Below, piece after piece: positions 62,740-64,000 of a stretch of DNA of 64,000 bases. Location: contig NZ_KI911563.1 of assembly GCF_000515335.1 (NCBI RefSeq), positions 3,423,147-3,487,146 on the forward strand, written 5' to 3'. This DNA is from Cohnella panacarvi Gsoil 349 (lineage in GTDB: Bacteria; Bacillota; Bacilli; Paenibacillales; Paenibacillaceae). The notes under the pieces are model-generated. The model ran no database searches. It had not been told where the DNA came from and saw only the letters and a program-made list of their open reading frames with translations. Positions within the stretch are counted from its first letter, which is position 1, and every line of letters begins with the position of its first letter. The translations under genes were made by a program, and so were the position numbers.

Positions 62740-64000
62740 ATGTCTTTAACGGAATCGACCGCAAGGATGCGCGAGCTCGTCGATGAGCTGAACGCGCATG
62801 GTCATCGCTACTACACCGAGGATCAACCGACGATCAGCGATAAAGAGTACGATGCGTTGTATGACGAGCTCGTCGCGTTAGAGCAATCGTCGGGTACGGT
62901 GTTGGCGGATTCTCCGACGCGGCGCGTCGGAGGCGAACTGCTCAAGGGCTTCGAGCCTCATCGCCACCTGGCCCGGCTTTGGAGCCTGGACAAGGCGCAG
63001 AACACCGACGACTTGCTCGCTTGGGCCGCTCGCGCAAGCCGTCTGATTCAAGAATACAATGCGAGGAATCCGGACCAACCTCTACCGCCTCCGGAGTACG
63101 TCGTGGAGCTTAAGTTCGACGGGCTGTCGCTTAACTTGACTTACTCTGGCGGCGAGCTCGCGCAAGCGGCGACGCGCGGCAACGGGGAAGTGGGCGAAGG
63201 CATACTCCCACAGACGAAGACGATCCGCACGGTGCCTCTGACGATCGGATTCGAAGGCGGACCGATCGAGGTGCAGGGAGAAGGCTTCATGCGGCTTTCC
63301 GTGCTCGAGGAATACAACAAGACGACGGCCGAGCCTTTGAAGAACGCTCGCAACGGAGCGGCCGGAGCTCTGCGCAACCAAGATCCGAAGCTGACGGCGG
63401 CTCGCCGGCTCGATGCGTTCTTCTATAACGTAGGCTACGCCGAAGGGGCCTCCTTCGAGAACCACCGCGAGATGATCGCTTTCCTGCGCGATAACAAATT
63501 TCCGGTGAATCCATACAACGCTTATTTCTCGACGATCGAAGAGGTAATCGGGGAGCTTGAACGCGTCGTCGCCCGCCGGGACCAGCTGGACTACCTGATC
63601 GACGGAGCGGTCATCAAGCTGACGGACATGCGTACGCGCCAAGCGCTCGGCTATACGGACAAGTTCCCTCGCTGGGCCGTCGCTTTTAAATTCGAAGCCG
63701 AAGAGACGACGACGGTGCTCGAGTCCGTCTCGTGGGAAGTCGGCCGTACGGGCAAGATTACGCCGCTCGCCCGCGTGGAAGCCGTAGAGCTTGCGGGCGT
63801 GACGGTGCAGAATTGCACGCTGAACAACATCGGCGATATCGAACGCAAGAACCTGATGCATGCGCTCGGCACGCGCGTATTCATTCGTCGTTCTAACGAC
63901 GTTATACCGGAAATTCTCGGCAAGGCAGACGACGAGGCGGGGCAGACGATCGAGGTGCCGACGACCTGTCCGGGCTGCGGATCGCCGCTAGAGATGCGCG
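62740..64000 (+). CDS. ligA: NAD-dependent DNA ligase LigA (3' part outside window)
   Basis: The first 420 residues are present. The adenylation domain carries the active Lys in VELKFDGLSL near 126; the OB-fold begins near 320 (EVGRTGKITPLARVE) and the first zinc-finger Cys pair (CPGCG) appears at the window end. The adenylation domain is a divergent form: RGNGEVGEG replaces the common RGDGxxGED, and NARNGAAGALRN replaces NPRNAAAGSLRQ. A start with GAAAAGAGG lies 34 bases after pcrA. It seals nicks in replication and repair. Confidence 0.95.
   Translation, partial: MSLTESTARMRELVDELNAHGHRYYTEDQPTISDKEYDALYDELVALEQSSGTVLADSPTRRVGGELLKGFEPHRHLARLWSLDKAQNTDDLLAWAARASRLIQEYNARNPDQPLPPPEYVVELKFDGLSLNLTYSGGELAQAATRGNGEVGEGILPQTKTIRTVPLTIGFEGGPIEVQGEGFMRLSVLEEYNKTTAEPLKNARNGAAGALRNQDPKLTAARRLDAFFYNVGYAEGASFENHREMIAFLRDNKFPVNPYNAYFSTIEEVIGELERVVARRDQLDYLIDGAVIKLTDMRTRQALGYTDKFPRWAVAFKFEAEETTTVLESVSWEVGRTGKITPLARVEAVELAGVTVQNCTLNNIGDIERKNLMHALGTRVFIRRSNDVIPEILGKADDEAGQTIEVPTTCPGCGSPLEMR

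Overview
The window looks like a chromosomal segment of a low-GC-phylum, moderately GC-rich endospore former of the Paenibacillaceae (Cohnella- or Paenibacillus-like). This is inferred from Bacillus-type gene content (long-form HPF, YkkCD, SdpRI, YdjG/YdjI, FtsEX next to a CtpB-type protease and MinJ, PcrB-PcrA-LigA), strong AGGAGG-type ribosome binding sites, meso-diaminopimelate dehydrogenase and a G/C-rich third codon position in most genes. No rRNA, tRNA or CRISPR array was seen.

Region 1 (1-8990) is an AT-richer island on the minus strand, bordered on the left by the 3' part of a group II intron. Four of its seven genes match, in fold class and length, the four Campylobacter jejuni enzymes that make the activated phosphoramidate donor for capsule modification: glutamine kinase, phosphoglutamine cytidylyltransferase, gamma-glutamyl-CDP-amidate hydrolase, and a CysC-like cytidine diphosphoramidate kinase. 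With them are a formyltransferase-fold protein lacking the usual active-site Asn, an unrecognised 183-residue protein, and a soluble 607-residue alkaline-phosphatase-superfamily protein that could be the transferase. I take this to be a nucleoside-diphosphoramidate pathway with new tailoring genes. It is the most interesting part of the window.

Region 2 (9192-20814) is housekeeping and signalling: a cold shock protein, a family 2 glycosyltransferase, hpf, secA, prfB with its +1 programmed frameshift, then a SiaB-SiaC-SiaA set followed by a GGDEF plus HD-GYP protein, and a YitT membrane protein.

Region 3 (20858-29795) is arginine biosynthesis: argCJBDF behind a promoter whose -10 is covered by an ARG-box-like palindrome, then argG and argH. 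Both argG flanks and the argH 3' side carry small palindromic repeats.

Region 4 (29801-37440) is envelope and division: a VanW/G5 protein on the minus strand, then ftsE-ftsX, an EnvC/PcsB-like M23 hydrolase, a CtpB-type protease and a MinJ-like PDZ membrane protein. A guanidine-I (ykkC) riboswitch with a terminator then controls the ykkC-ykkD guanidinium exporter pair. Next come an sdpI-sdpR pair, a 51-bp tandem repeat, and a YdjG/YdjI-like pair.

Region 5 (41984-64000) holds DNA repair and assorted genes: uvrB, ddh, gdhA, uvrA, a small-molecule kinase, several small or secreted proteins, an HtrA-like protease with a stalk-domain protein, a U32 peptidase, galU, then pcrB-pcrA-ligA (ligA runs off the right edge). 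The promoters of uvrB, uvrA and pcrBA each carry a LexA-like palindrome just downstream of the -10.
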